DNA of 64,000 nt from Streptomyces sp. NRRL S-1022 (GCF_000720135.1 NZ_JOIU01000026.1:124001-188000); one strand, 5' to 3'; positions 9,747 through 19,191 are shown, counted from the first letter of the stretch. Translations and numbers: made by a program. Notes: a model not told the origin generated them from the sequence alone.

Positions 9747-11033
9747 TCACTTCGCGACGGGGCCGAACTCCTCACGGCTGTCGACCGGCTTGCCGAACAG
9801 CTGCCACCGCTCGCCCTTGAACCGCATCAGCTGCATCGTCTCGATCGGGAAGGCGTCGTCGGGTCCGGTGGAGAGGGTGACCCCGGGCAGCAGCATGTCC
9901 ACCTTGACGTCCTTGAGGTTGCGCACCGCGTCCCGCAGCCCCTCTCTCGTCGGGCACTTCATCGCGTCCAGGGCCTTGTGCAGGCTGGAGGCGACGGCCC
10001 AGCCGTAGGCGTTGAACTGGTTGGCCGGGTCGCTGCCGGGTGCGTACTTGTGCAGCGCCTCCTGGTACGTCTTCACCTCCGGGTCGTCGGCCCACTTCGG
10101 GTCGGCGGGGTCCTTGAAGTAGGTCGCCGAGACGACACCCTGCACGTTCTTGAACCCGACGGGCTTGAGCACGGCGGTGGACGACGCCACGTTGTTGACG
10201 ATGTGCAGCGGGTTCCACCTGGTGTTCTTCGCGTCGGCGGCGAGGGCCTGGCTGCCGAACTTGGGCGTGGTGATGTCGAGCAGTACGTCCGCCTCGGAGC
10301 GGGCGAGGTTCGTCATCTGCGCCGAGACGGAGGGGTCGGTGACCTCGTAGCTCTCCGCGGCGACCACCTTGACGCCGCTGCCGGCCACCGCCTGCTTGAA
10401 CCCGCCGAGCAGATCCTTGCCGAAGTCGTCGTTCTGGTAGAGGACCGCGACCTTGGCGTGGGGTCTGGCGTCCTTGAGGTACTTGGCGTACACCCGGGCC
10501 TCGGACACGTAGTTCGGCTGCCAGCCGATGGTCCAGGGGTGCTTGTCGTCCGTGCCCCAGACGGAGGCGCCCGTGGCGACGAAGGGCTGCGGCACCTTCT
10601 GCTGGTTGAGGTAGTCCCACACGGCCGCCGTGGACGGGGTGCCCAGGCTCTGGAACACGGCGAAGACCTTCTCCCGCTCGACGAGTCTGCGGGCCTCCTC
10701 GACCGCCTTGGGCGGCTGGTAGCCGTCGTCGCGGACGACGAACTCGACCTTGCGGCCCTCTATGCCGCCCTTGTCGTTGACGTGACCGAAGTAGGCGGCC
10801 ACGCCCTTGCTGATCGTGCCGTACGCGGAGGCCGGTCCCGACAGCGGGTAGATCCCGCCCAGCTTGATGGTCTTGTCGGTGATGCCGGTGGTCTGCTGGC
10901 CCTTGCAGGCGCCGCCGGCGGCGGTGTCCTGGGCGTCCTGTCCTCGCCGGCTGCTGCAGGCGGACGCGGTGAGCAGAGCGGCTGTGGCGGCCGCGGCCAC
11001 CCGCAGAGCGGTCGTCTTGCGCATGTGCTTCAT
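9747..11033 (-). CDS. livK: branched-chain amino-acid-type ABC transporter substrate-binding lipoprotein
   Basis: 428 residues. It has a lipoprotein signal peptide (RKTTAL, hydrophobic stretch, then TASACSS with the lipid-accepting Cys at about residue 26). The periplasmic-binding fold of Peripla_BP_6 follows: IKLGGIYPLSGPASAYG, GRKVEFVVRDDGYQP, VAVLYQNDDFGKD. It captures an extracellular ligand (Leu/Ile/Val-like, or another amide or aromatic acid) for the LivHM permease. Start ATG 11031-11033 overlaps the livM stop as ATGA; a second ATG at 11022-11024 has a better-spaced AAGGA and could also be used. Last gene of the five-gene operon. Confidence 0.9.
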   Translation of the reverse strand: MKHMRKTTALRVAAAATAALLTASACSSRRGQDAQDTAAGGACKGQQTTGITDKTIKLGGIYPLSGPASAYGTISKGVAAYFGHVNDKGGIEGRKVEFVVRDDGYQPPKAVEEARRLVEREKVFAVFQSLGTPSTAAVWDYLNQQKVPQPFVATGASVWGTDDKHPWTIGWQPNYVSEARVYAKYLKDARPHAKVAVLYQNDDFGKDLLGGFKQAVAGSGVKVVAAESYEVTDPSVSAQMTNLARSEADVLLDITTPKFGSQALAADAKNTRWNPLHIVNNVASSTAVLKPVGFKNVQGVVSATYFKDPADPKWADDPEVKTYQEALHKYAPGSDPANQFNAYGWAVASSLHKALDAMKCPTREGLRDAVRNLKDVKVDMLLPGVTLSTGPDDAFPIETMQLMRFKGERWQLFGKPVDSREEFGPVAK

Positions 11034-12217
11034 TCCTTTTCCGTGCGGGGCGGTGCGCCCACGGGCTCGACATCGGCGACTGCGGGGTCCGCGGGCGCGG
11101 GGGTCGCGCAGGGCCCGGGTTGGACTCGGGGCTGCGGCTCCTCGTCGGCCGGGGACACATGTGAGGGGTTCGGCTCCCCTTCGGCTGCGGGTCCGGCACC
11201 GGGCGTGCGGTCGGCGGCGGTCGTGGCCGTGCGGGGCAGGCGACGGGTGACCGCGCCCAGGACACGGCCCGGCAGGCCGGCCAGTCCCGTCGGGGCCACG
11301 AACATCACGATGATGATCAGCAGACCGAACACCACTCCGGGTGCCGCCTCGCTCACGTCCTGGGACACGCTCGGCACGTACATCACGAACGCCCCGCCGA
11401 GCAGGGGCCCGTACAGCGAGCCGAGCCCCCCGACCACCAGGCCGGCCAGCAGCGTGATGGACAGCACGAAGCTGAAGGAGTCGGGCGAGACGAAGCCGAT
11501 CACCCAGGTGTACACACACCCGGCGACACCCGCGAACATCGCGCTCCACGCGAAGGCCAGGGTCTTGTGCAGCGACAGCTGTACGCCCATCACCTCGGCG
11601 GCGGTCTCGTTGTCCCGCACGGCGAGCAGTGCCCGGCCGGCCCGGGACCGCATCAGGTTGCGGGCGAGCAGCAGGACCACCGCGGTGACGGCGAGGACGA
11701 CGAAGTACGTCCACTGGTCCTCGGCCAGCCCGCTCCAGGCGGGCGGCTGCAGCTTGTCCACGGTCAGCCCCATGGAGCCGCCCGTCACCGGTTCGAGCCG
11801 CTTGAGCAGCGGCGGCAGGAACACCGCGAACGAGAGGGTGACCAGGGCCAGGTACAGCCCGCGCAGCCGCAGCGCGGGCACTCCGAACCCGAGGCCCAGC
11901 AGGAAGCATCCGGCGGCCGCGACCGGCAGCGTGGCCAGGTGGCCGGTGTCGTACCGGTCGAGCATGACCGCCGCCGTGTAGGCGCCCGCCGCGAAGAAGG
12001 CGCCGTGCCCGAGCGAGATCTGCCCGCCGAAGCCGACCAGCAGGTTCAGGCCGGACAGCGCCACGGCGTACACGAGCACCATGGTCAGCTGGAAGACCTG
12101 GAAGGGGGCGAAGTAGAACGGTGCGCCGACGGCGACGGCCGCGGCGAGCAGCAGGGTGAGCGCGGCCCGCAGGCGCCGGGCGCGGTCCGTGCCGAGTGGT
12201 GCGGCCATCGTGCTCAT
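11030..12217 (-). CDS. livM: branched-chain amino-acid-type ABC transporter permease LivM
   Basis: 395 residues with about nine to ten hydrophobic helices. The family block LNLLVGFGGQISLGHGAFFA lies near residue 65 and RSRAGRALLAVRDNETAAE near 195. Both are typical of LivM and contact the ATPases. The C-terminal 70 residues are an unusual Pro/Glu/Asp-rich, membrane-free tail (from about residue 325) not usual for the family. Start ATG 12215-12217 overlaps the livH stop by 4 nt (ATGA), and its own stop overlaps livK. Confidence 0.9.
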   Translation of the reverse strand: MSTMAAPLGTDRARRLRAALTLLLAAAVAVGAPFYFAPFQVFQLTMVLVYAVALSGLNLLVGFGGQISLGHGAFFAAGAYTAAVMLDRYDTGHLATLPVAAAGCFLLGLGFGVPALRLRGLYLALVTLSFAVFLPPLLKRLEPVTGGSMGLTVDKLQPPAWSGLAEDQWTYFVVLAVTAVVLLLARNLMRSRAGRALLAVRDNETAAEVMGVQLSLHKTLAFAWSAMFAGVAGCVYTWVIGFVSPDSFSFVLSITLLAGLVVGGLGSLYGPLLGGAFVMYVPSVSQDVSEAAPGVVFGLLIIIVMFVAPTGLAGLPGRVLGAVTRRLPRTATTAADRTPGAGPAAEGEPNPSHVSPADEEPQPRVQPGPCATPAPADPAVADVEPVGAPPRTEKE

Positions 12218-13104
12218 GCGCGCTCCACCGCCGCCCGTCCGAACAGGCCCTGGGGCCGCACCAGCAGCACCGCCAGGATGATCACCAGGGGGACGCCCAC
12301 CTTCAGGTCGGCACCGATCACGTCCACGTACGCCCCGGTCAGCGTCTCGGCGACGCCCACGAACAGGCCGCCGACGACCGCGCCGACCGGGCTGTCGAAG
12401 CCGCCCAGGGTGGCCGCGGCGAACGCGTAGATCAGCACCCCGCCCATCATGTTGGGCTCCAGGAACAGCAGCGGCGCGACGAGCACGCCCGACACGGCGC
12501 CGACCGTCGCGGCCAGCCCCCAGCCGAGCATCAGCACTCGGCCCACGCGGATGCCCGACAGCCGTGCGGAGGCCGGATTGCAGGCGACCGCCCGCATCAC
12601 CAGCCCGATGGAGGTGTGCTGGAACAGCAGGTACAGCAGGCCCATCACGACGGCCACCACGCCGATGATCCCGAGCGTCGACCAGTCGACGCGTACCCCC
12701 GCCAGGTCGAGCCCGCCGTCGGGGAAGGGCTGCGGGAAGTCCTTCACGGTGAACGACCAGATCAGGCCGGCCAGCGCGTTGACGAAGATGAACAGGCCGA
12801 CCGTGACGATGACCACCGTCAGCTCGGGTGCGCCCTGCACGGGGCGGATGACGATCCGCTCCACCAGCATGCCGCCGGCGAAGGACACCAGGAGGGTGAC
12901 CGGCAGCGCCAGCCAGAACGGCATCCCGGAGGCCACCAGTTGCCAGGCGACGTACGTGGAGAGCATGGCCAGCTCCCCTTGCGCGAAGTTGACGATCCCG
13001 GTGAAGCGGTGGATCAGGACCAGGGCCAGCGCCAGGCTGGCGTACACCGCCCCGGAGCCCAGCCCTTCCACCACTTGCTGGAGAAGATCGGTCACGGCGC
13101 TCAC
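12214..13104 (-). CDS. livH: branched-chain amino-acid-type ABC transporter permease LivH
   Basis: 296 residues, all-helical membrane protein. It begins VSAVTDLLQQVVEGLGSGAV and has the LivH block HRFTGIVNFAQGELAMLSTY near residue 30. SIGLVMRAVACNPASARLSG (EAA-like loop that docks on the ATPases) lies near 185. Start GTG 13102-13104 overlaps the livF stop as GTGA with GGGCGG just upstream, implying translational coupling; a second GTG three codons later is possible. Confidence 0.92.
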   Translation of the reverse strand: MSAVTDLLQQVVEGLGSGAVYASLALALVLIHRFTGIVNFAQGELAMLSTYVAWQLVASGMPFWLALPVTLLVSFAGGMLVERIVIRPVQGAPELTVVIVTVGLFIFVNALAGLIWSFTVKDFPQPFPDGGLDLAGVRVDWSTLGIIGVVAVVMGLLYLLFQHTSIGLVMRAVACNPASARLSGIRVGRVLMLGWGLAATVGAVSGVLVAPLLFLEPNMMGGVLIYAFAAATLGGFDSPVGAVVGGLFVGVAETLTGAYVDVIGADLKVGVPLVIILAVLLVRPQGLFGRAAVERA

Positions 13105-13925
13105 CCGCCCTTCCTGGTCAGGACGGAGACACCGAGGTACACCTCGGCGACCTGTCCGTCCTCGCGGATCCGCGCGGCCGGTCCGGACAGCACCAGGCGG
13201 CCGGCCTCCAGTACGTGCGCCCGGTGCGCGATGTCCAGCGCGAGCTGGGCGTTCTGTTCGACGACGACCACGGTGGTGTGTTCCTCCTCGTTGACGGCAC
13301 GGACGATTTCGAACAGCTCGCGGGTGACCAGGGGCGCGAGTCCGAGGGACGGCTCGTCCAGGAGCAGCAGCGAGGGCCGCAGCATCAGCGCCCTGCCGAT
13401 GGCGAGCATCTGCTGCTCCCCGCCGCTGAGGCTGCCGGCGGCCTGGCGGGACCGCTGGCGCAGCTTGGGGAAGTAGCCGTAGATCCGCTCCAGGTCGCCC
13501 GCCACGGCCGCGCGCTCGGCACGGCCCCGCCTGGGGCCGGAGCGCAGGTGGGCACCGATGCGCAGGTTCTCCTCGACGGTCAGGTCGTTGAAGGTGCCCC
13601 GGCCCTCGGGAACGTGCGCCACGCCGAGCCGGGCGGCCTGCTCGGGCGAGCGGCCCAGCAGCTCGGTGCCGTTCAGGGTGACCGAGCCGCGGCCGCGGAC
13701 CATGCCGCACAGGGCGCGCAGCGTCGTGGTCTTGCCCGCGCCGTTGGGTCCGAGGATCGCGCACACCTCGCCTCGGGCGACGGCGAAGTCGAGGCCCTGC
13801 AGCACACGGGCCTGGCCGTACCCGGCGTGCAGGCCGGACACCTTGAGGAAGTCCGGCGCCGCACTCGGCGTGTCCGGCTCCGCACTCGCCGAGGTCTCGG
13901 TGCGCTCGGTGGTGGGCTCGCTCAC
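13101..13925 (-). CDS. livF: branched-chain amino-acid-type ABC transporter ATPase LivF
   Basis: 274 residues. Walker A LGPNGAGKTTTLRAL is near residue 55, the signature LSGGEQQML is near 160, Walker B is LLLLDEPSLGLAP, and the switch histidine position reads VVEQN as usual for LivF. The first 25 residues are a Thr/Glu/Ser-rich extension before the ATPase fold. Start GTG 13923-13925 overlaps the livG stop by 4 nt. Confidence 0.92.
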   Translation of the reverse strand: MSEPTTERTETSASAEPDTPSAAPDFLKVSGLHAGYGQARVLQGLDFAVARGEVCAILGPNGAGKTTTLRALCGMVRGRGSVTLNGTELLGRSPEQAARLGVAHVPEGRGTFNDLTVEENLRIGAHLRSGPRRGRAERAAVAGDLERIYGYFPKLRQRSRQAAGSLSGGEQQMLAIGRALMLRPSLLLLDEPSLGLAPLVTRELFEIVRAVNEEEHTTVVVVEQNAQLALDIAHRAHVLEAGRLVLSGPAARIREDGQVAEVYLGVSVLTRKGG

Positions 13926-14680
13926 GCGGCCACCCCCAGGTACGCCTCGACGACCGCCGGGTCGCGCTGGATCTCCTCCGGTGAGCCCTCGGCGATGGTG
14001 CGCCCGAAGTCCAGGCACACGATCTTGTCGCACAGGCCCATCACGAACCCCATGTGGTGTTCGACCACCACGAGCGTGAGGTCGAACTCCTGGCGCACCG
14101 AGCGGATCAGGTCCGCGAACCGGCCGACCTCGCCGTGGCTGAGTCCGTTCACGGGTTCGTCGAGCAGCAGCAGCCGCGGCCGTACCGCGAGCGCCCGGGC
14201 GAGTTCGACGCGTTTGAGCGTGCCGAACGGCAGTCCGGAGGCGGGGCGGTCGGCGACGTCCGCCAGGCCGAGCCGCCGTAGCAGGTCGTCCGCGTGGTCA
14301 CCTAGTTCTCTCTCCTCCTGCCGGACGCGGGGCAGCCGGAGCGCCGCGGCGAGGTGTCCGGTGCGCCCCCGGCTGTGGGCGCCGACCATGACGTTCTCCC
14401 GGACCGTGAGCCGCGGGAACAGGCCGAGGTTCTGGAAGGTGCGTGCGATGCCGTGCCCGGCCACGGCGTGCGGGGGGAGGGCGAGCAGGTCCTCACCCTC
14501 GAACCGCACCGTTCCCGCAGCGGGGGCGCAGCGTCTGGTGAGGCAGTTGAACAAGGTGGTTTTTCCGGCTCCGTTCGGTCCGATGAGCCCTACGGCGGTG
14601 CCCGGCTCGACGGTGAATGCGACACCGTCCAGTGCCGTGATCCCGCCGAAACGCACGGTGATACCGTCGACCGCGAGCAT
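13922..14680 (-). CDS. livG: branched-chain amino-acid-type ABC transporter ATPase LivG
   Basis: 252 residues. Walker A IGPNGAGKTTLFNCLT is near residue 35. The LivG/LivF signal GIARTFQNLGLFPRLTVREN follows, and the Walker B segment is LLLLDEPVNGLSHGE with VVVEHHMGFVM. The signature region reads LPFGTLKRVELARAL (LPFG in place of the classical LSGG), a common LivG variation. First gene of the operon: ATG 14678-14680 preceded by GGAAGGGG at 8 nt. The PucR-type regulator lies divergently, 188 nt away. Confidence 0.92.
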   Translation of the reverse strand: MLAVDGITVRFGGITALDGVAFTVEPGTAVGLIGPNGAGKTTLFNCLTRRCAPAAGTVRFEGEDLLALPPHAVAGHGIARTFQNLGLFPRLTVRENVMVGAHSRGRTGHLAAALRLPRVRQEERELGDHADDLLRRLGLADVADRPASGLPFGTLKRVELARALAVRPRLLLLDEPVNGLSHGEVGRFADLIRSVRQEFDLTLVVVEHHMGFVMGLCDKIVCLDFGRTIAEGSPEEIQRDPAVVEAYLGVAA

Positions 14681-14751
14681 GAGTGACGCCCCTTCCGACG
14701 TGCTGGGGGGTGGGCGAGCGTCACAGTAGGTGGGGGCGTTGCGAGCACACA

Positions 14752-14769
14752 TTGGGTGCGGGCACCCAA
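14752..14769. promoter_or_regulatory. perfect 18-bp palindrome, candidate operator
   Basis: TTGGGTGC-GG-GCACCCAA is a perfect inverted repeat in the 188-nt gap between livG and the divergent PucR/TetR regulator pair. Placement and symmetry suggest a binding site for one of the two adjacent regulators. Which one, and which promoter it affects, is inference. Confidence 0.5.
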
Positions 14770-14868
14770 CTTCACGGTCGTCGCCTTGTGCGCCGCGCAC
14801 AGGGGGCGGCAGATGTCTCACCCCGGGCCTGTTGACGGAGCACGAGGCGGACGGCGACGATCGGCGGC

Positions 14869-16164
14869 ATGCCTCACGGTGCCGCCCTGAGCACTCCCCC
14901 ACTCACCGAACCCCTCCGCCGGGAGCGGCGGCGGCTCCTGCACGCCGTCCACGACCGGGTCGAGGAGGTGGCGGAGACCGCCGTCGAGGTGATGCGCGCG
15001 GAGATCCCGTCGTACGCGTTGCAGGGCCAGCGGTTCTTCGACGACGTGCGGGACCAGGTGCTGGAGCACTACCGGATGCAGCTGGCGGCGCTGGCCGGCG
15101 ACCGCGACATCGCCCCGGAGGACCTGGTCTTCAGCCGGGCGGCAGCCATGCGCAGGGCACGGGCGGGGTTCGCCCTGGAGGACTGGATCAGTGCCTTCCG
15201 GGTCGGCCGGCAGGTGCTGTGGGACGCGCTGCTGGGCTGCGCGGGCACGTCCGCCGAGGCCCAGCAGGCCGCGCTGTCCCTGGTCACCCCGCTGATGCGG
15301 TACGTCGACTACGCCAGCACCCATGCGGCGCAGGCCTACGTCGAGTACCAGCAGCACGTGGTGGCGGACGCGGACCGGGAGCGCCGGGATCTGCTGGACC
15401 AGCTCCTGTCCGGCGGGGCACCGACCCGCGGTCCGCTGTTCGCGGCGGCGCAGGCGTACGGCATCGGACCGCGCTCGCCGATGATGGCGGTCGTGGCGGT
15501 GTGCGTCGGTGACACCCGCACCGGGGACCTCACCTCGGCCGAGCACGGGTACGCCGCCAGCGCGTCGATCAGTGTCGCCGGGCCCTGGGCCGGCCGAACC
15601 CTGGTCGTCGTGCGCCACGACGAGGTGGTGGCCGTGCCCGTGGTCCGGGCCGGCATGAACGCGGAGGACATCTGCGCCCACTTCGAGGACGTGCAGCGGC
15701 GGCTCGCGCGCGACGGAACCATGCTCTCCATGGGCATCAGCACGATCGCCCGGGGCGCGTCCGAACTGCCGCGCGCCTACCAGGAGGCGCGGGCCGCCCT
15801 CGACCTGGTGCCCAACGGGGGCGGGGTGGCGGCACTGCCGCGGCTGTCCCCGTTCGACTACCTGGCCCTGCGCGCCGACGACCTCGCCCGCCAACTCGTC
15901 GATCCCCGGGTCCGGTTGCTGCTGGAGGAGGACCACCGGCGCGGCGACACCCTGGCCGACACCATACGGGCCTTCGCGGAGGCCGATCTCAATCTGCGGC
16001 TGGCCGCCGAACGGCTGCGGGTGCACCACAACACGGCGCACTACCGGCTGCGCCGGATCGAGGAACGCACCGGCCGCAATCCGCGCCGGATCGCCGACCT
16101 CCTGGAACTACTGGTCGCCCTCGCCATCCGCGACGGGGCCACAGAAGGCGGGGACAGCCAGTGA
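14869..16164 (+). CDS. PucR/CdaR-type transcriptional regulator
   Basis: 431 residues. The N-terminal 150 residues are helical (RsbR_N/PucR-like sensory region), with a GGDEF-like central part. The C-terminal HTH_30 reads TIRAFAEADLNLRLAAERLR followed by VHHNTAHYRLRRIEERTGRN. Proteins of this layout sense metabolites and control transport or catabolic operons. It is divergent from livG and overlaps the following TetR gene by 4 nt (GTGA), so the two regulators are made together. Start ATG 14869; the ribosome binding site is weak. Confidence 0.87.
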   Translation: MPHGAALSTPPLTEPLRRERRRLLHAVHDRVEEVAETAVEVMRAEIPSYALQGQRFFDDVRDQVLEHYRMQLAALAGDRDIAPEDLVFSRAAAMRRARAGFALEDWISAFRVGRQVLWDALLGCAGTSAEAQQAALSLVTPLMRYVDYASTHAAQAYVEYQQHVVADADRERRDLLDQLLSGGAPTRGPLFAAAQAYGIGPRSPMMAVVAVCVGDTRTGDLTSAEHGYAASASISVAGPWAGRTLVVVRHDEVVAVPVVRAGMNAEDICAHFEDVQRRLARDGTMLSMGISTIARGASELPRAYQEARAALDLVPNGGGVAALPRLSPFDYLALRADDLARQLVDPRVRLLLEEDHRRGDTLADTIRAFAEADLNLRLAAERLRVHHNTAHYRLRRIEERTGRNPRRIADLLELLVALAIRDGATEGGDSQ

Positions 16165-16844
16165 GCGGCATCGTGGAGTCGTCGGCCGGGACCGAGCCGG
16201 CGCGTCAACTGCCGGACGGTCAGGGCGGCGTGGGCCTGCCGGAGGTTAACGCCGCGCAGTACCCGACACTCAGGCGCGCGCTGCTGGACGCCGCGCTGGA
16301 GGTGTTCACCGAGCGCGGTTACACCGACGCCGGTCTCACCGAGATCGCGGCGCGCTCCGGCGTTGCGGTGGGCAGCCTCTTCCAGCACTACGGCGGTAAG
16401 CGCGGGCTCTATCTCGCCCTGTGGGAGGAGTTCCGGGAGGAGCAGGAGCGCAGGACCGCGGCCACGCTGGCCGCCGAGCGCGGCCGCGGTGTGGCCGACC
16501 CCGTCGCCCTCTTCGTAACGGGGGCCAGGGCGTACCTGGAGGGTTCCTGGGACAACCGGCGGCTCGGCAGACTTCTCGCGGAGGACGACTCCCCGGCGGG
16601 GTTCGACGCGCTGCGCCGCCAGTGGGACCGCGCCTGGGTACGGCGCAACGCCCGGCTCCTGGAGGTCGACGAGCGGCAGCGCGCCGGCCGGGTCCGGGTG
16701 AGCGTGCTGACCACCGTCATCGGAGGGGCGGCGCGCGAGCTGGGCGACTGCGGCGACGAGGCGGAGGCCAGGGAGATCGTGGACGAGGTGTGCGGCATCC
16801 TCATCCATCTGACGACACCGGCTTCCAGCTCACTCACGCCCTAG
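16161..16844 (+). CDS. TetR-family transcriptional regulator
   Basis: 227 residues. The N-terminal helix-turn-helix is at about residues 37-85 (ALLDAALEVFTERGYTDAGL, EIAARSGVAVGSLFQHYGGK). The helical ligand domain begins near 95. The first 35 residues are a disordered extension. GTG 16161 overlaps the PucR-gene stop, so expression is coupled. The liv operon is the obvious target, but the ligand is unknown. Confidence 0.88.
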   Translation: MSGIVESSAGTEPARQLPDGQGGVGLPEVNAAQYPTLRRALLDAALEVFTERGYTDAGLTEIAARSGVAVGSLFQHYGGKRGLYLALWEEFREEQERRTAATLAAERGRGVADPVALFVTGARAYLEGSWDNRRLGRLLAEDDSPAGFDALRRQWDRAWVRRNARLLEVDERQRAGRVRVSVLTTVIGGAARELGDCGDEAEAREIVDEVCGILIHLTTPASSSLTP

Positions 16845-17426
16845 GTGTCGACACCCGTCCCCGGAACCCGACGCGTCCGGTTCCGGTTCGTCGTCATGGC
16901 CGACACCCGTGGCGGACACGTCACTTCGGTCCCGTCCGCGGTGCCGTCTCCATCCGGTCATTCCCCGTCCGGCCGGTGGACACGGAATTCCCTGAAGGGA
17001 ACGTTCGCTACAGGGCGCGCACGGTTCACGGGCCACCGCAATCCCCCTGCTCCGGCCCGCCGCGCCCGCAGCCGCCCGGCCCGCGGAGTTCACGGTGGAC
17101 ACCGTGTCCGACGGGGTCGACGCCGCCCCGTCGGACGACCGGTGCCGCACCCCCTCGGACGACCGGTGCCGCACCGCGTGGGGCGCGTGCAGCCCGCGCG
17201 CCGCGGTGATGGCCGCCAGCGACCGGCCGGGCAGCACCATCTCGACCACGGGCGACCTGAACCTCCAGGCGCCCACCACGATCCGCGCCTTCCGCCTGCA
17301 GGCGGACCCCCGGTGCTCCGCCGGCTCCACCGCCGGCTCGCCCTGACGGCTCCGACAGCCGCAGCACGTGCACGGCAGGCTCCCGCTCCGACGGCGGTGC
17401 GGCCCGTGGGAGCCAGTACGCTCGTG
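16845..17426. other. 582-nt region without a supported gene
   Basis: Several frames are open on both strands but none has recognisable protein features or a ribosome binding site. It contains a 12-bp palindrome GGTGTCGACACC at 16844-16855 right at the regulator stop, and the short tandem repeat listed separately. It may hold the remains of a gene lost from the neighbouring catabolic operon. Confidence 0.4.
17131..17175. repeat. 21-nt direct repeat, period 24 nt
   Basis: Two perfect 21-nt copies, 17131-17151 and 17155-17175, start TCGGACGACC and end GCCGCACC. They lie in the gene-free stretch downstream of the acyl-CoA dehydrogenase. Confidence 0.7.
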
Positions 17427-18650
17427 TCAGTTGGCCGCCGCCGCGTCGCGGTGCTGCCGCAGTTCCTGCTTGGCGATGGCCCGCTTGTGGACCTCGTCGG
17501 GACCGTCCGCCAGCCGCAGCGTCCGCAGCTGCGCGTACATCATCGCCAGCGGGAAGTCCTCGGTCACACCGGCAGCTCCGTGCACCTGGATCGCACGGTC
17601 GACGATCTTCAGCGCGATGTTGGGGGCGGCCACCTTGATGGCCGCGATCTCGGTGCGTGCCTCCTTGTTCCCGACCGTGTCCATCAGGTACGCGGCCTTG
17701 AGCGTGAGCAGGCGGATCATCTCGATGTCGATGCGCGCTTCCGCGATCCAGTCCTGGATGTTGGAGCGTTCGGCGACCGGACTGCCGAAGGTCACCCGGG
17801 CCTGCGCGCGCCGGCACATCAGCTCCAGTGCCCGTTCGGCCGCGCCGATGGCCCGCATGCAGTGGTGGATGCGGCCGGGACCGAGCCGGGCCTGGCTGAT
17901 CGCGAAGCCCTCCCCCTCACCCTTGAGGAGGTCCTTGGCCGGCACCCGTACGTCCTTGAAGTCGATCTCGGCATGTCCCTCGCGGTCCTGGTAGCCGAAC
18001 ACCGGCAGGCCGCGCAGCACCGTGATCCCGGGGGCGTCGATCGGGACGACCATCATCGACTGCTGCCGGTGCGGAGCGGCGGTGGGGTCGGTCTTGCCCA
18101 TGACGATGAGCACCTTGCAGTTGCGGTGCAGGGCGTTGGACGCGAACCACTTGCGGCCGTTGAGCACGTACTCGTCGCCGTCACGTTCCATCCGCAGCTC
18201 GATGTTGGTGGCGTCGGAGCTGGCGACCCGCGGCTCGGTCATCGCGAACGCCGAGGCCATCGTCCCGTCGAGCAGGGGCTTGAGGTACTTCTCCTTGTGC
18301 TCGTCGCTGCCGAACAGCGTGAGCACCTCCATGTTGCCGGTGTCGGGAGCATTGCAGTTGCACGCCTCAGAGGCGATGTGACTGCGCCCCATGATCTCCG
18401 CCAGCGGCGCGTACTCGAGGTTCGTCAGCCCGGGGCCCCACTCCGGGTGCGGGTGGAACAGGTTCCACAGTCCGCGCCTGCGTGCTTCCGCCTTGAGTTC
18501 CTCGATGACCGGCGGGTGGAAGTGCGGGTCGCCGGACGCCCGCATCTGCTCGTGGTACACCGCCTCGGCGGGATAGACGTGCGCGTCCATGAACTCCAGC
18601 AGATCGGCCTGGTACTTCCTGGCGCGGTCCGACATCTCGAACAGGGACAT
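17427..18650 (-). CDS. acyl-CoA dehydrogenase (ACAD10/11-like)
   Basis: 407 residues, FAD flavoprotein of the beta-oxidation type. Visible family blocks are [18 protein letters not shown] near residue 130 (FAD/acyl-CoA contact), [20 protein letters not shown], and [20 protein letters not shown]. The C-terminal [20 protein letters not shown] matches the Q-x-G-A-x-G dimer/FAD motif. The opening ([18 protein letters not shown]) resembles ACAD10/11 proteins. ATG 18648-18650 follows AGGAG at 5 nt. It lies directly behind a dead SDR gene, and both are served by the operator-promoter at 19163-19191. The partner HAD protein of ACAD10 type is encoded 2 kb away. Confidence 0.9.
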   Translation of the reverse strand: MSLFEMSDRARKYQADLLEFMDAHVYPAEAVYHEQMRASGDPHFHPPVIEELKAEARRRGLWNLFHPHPEWGPGLTNLEYAPLAEIMGRSHIASEACNCNAPDTGNMEVLTLFGSDEHKEKYLKPLLDGTMASAFAMTEPRVASSDATNIELRMERDGDEYVLNGRKWFASNALHRNCKVLIVMGKTDPTAAPHRQQSMMVVPIDAPGITVLRGLPVFGYQDREGHAEIDFKDVRVPAKDLLKGEGEGFAISQARLGPGRIHHCMRAIGAAERALELMCRRAQARVTFGSPVAERSNIQDWIAEARIDIEMIRLLTLKAAYLMDTVGNKEARTEIAAIKVAAPNIALKIVDRAIQVHGAAGVTEDFPLAMMYAQLRTLRLADGPDEVHKRAIAKQELRQHRDAAAAN

Positions 18651-18707
18651 CTCAACTCCTGACGGGTAGGGAGGGAAGGTCAGCGGCATGTCGCGCGGGC
18701 GTGCCGG

Positions 18708-19123
18708 TCATGCCCGTGGGAGGAGGGAGCTCCGGAGGCGCCGCATCCCGCGCAGCCACCAGTCGTGGTCCGAGCCCTGCTGCCGGTGCATCTCCAGTAC
18801 GGCTCGGTGCGGCAGGATCAGGAAGCGCTCGTCCTCCATCGCGGCCGGGACGGAGTCGGCGGCTTCGGCCGGTTCCAGGACGTCTCCCGCGGACGTGACG
18901 GCCCGTGTGGCGGCTCGGCCCGGTGGGTCCCCGGACTCCTCCCCGGCGGACAGCATGCCGGTGTTCACGAGGCCGTCCTGACGACATACCCCGCACCGCG
19001 TTCGACCCACATCGGCCCCAGCAGCCGTGCCGCACGGACGCGGGCGCGCGGGTCGACGTCGAGCGCGAGGTCCCAGTCCTGCTCGCTCGCGTCGAGACCG
19101 AGCGCGTTTCCTGCGACGTTCAC
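18708..19123 (-). pseudogene. degraded short-chain dehydrogenase (SDR)
   Basis: Two reading frames give parts of one SDR. The first, from GTG 19123 with GGAGAGG upstream, reads VNVAGNALGLDASEQDWDLA then LLGPMWVERGAGYVVRTAS, the NAG motif and the beta strand before the catalytic serine. After a frame change near 18980 come GLVNTGMLSA and, past a deletion, the C-terminal ERFLILPHRAVLEM and DWWLRGMRRL typical of SDRs from beta-oxidation loci. The N-terminal Rossmann turn and the Tyr-x-x-x-Lys catalytic segment are gone. Promoter, ribosome binding site and start codon survive. Confidence 0.75.
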
Positions 19124-19162
19124 GGCGGACCTCTCCGTCGGCGGTGTGGGGTGCGTCCGACC

Positions 19163-19191
19163 TGTATAGTTGAATCCGACGTCAGGTTCAA
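19163..19191 (-). promoter_or_regulatory. TetR-type operator overlapping a promoter (SDR/acyl-CoA dehydrogenase)
   Basis: Reading on the minus strand: -35 TTGAAC (19191-19186), 17-nt spacer, -10 TATACA (19168-19163). The spacer and -35 form a 22-nt near-palindrome, TTGAA-n12-TTCAA at 19170-19191, centred on GACGTC with only two mismatched pairs. A near copy lies at 22554-22582. Binding of a repressor here would block the promoter; the TetR protein encoded at 19264-19950 is the natural candidate. Confidence 0.7.

Noticed and set aside
16844..16855. GGTGTCGACACC palindrome as an operator
   Set aside because: It overlaps the stop of the TetR gene, is short and contains a common SalI-type core; no promoter or divergent gene is next to it.
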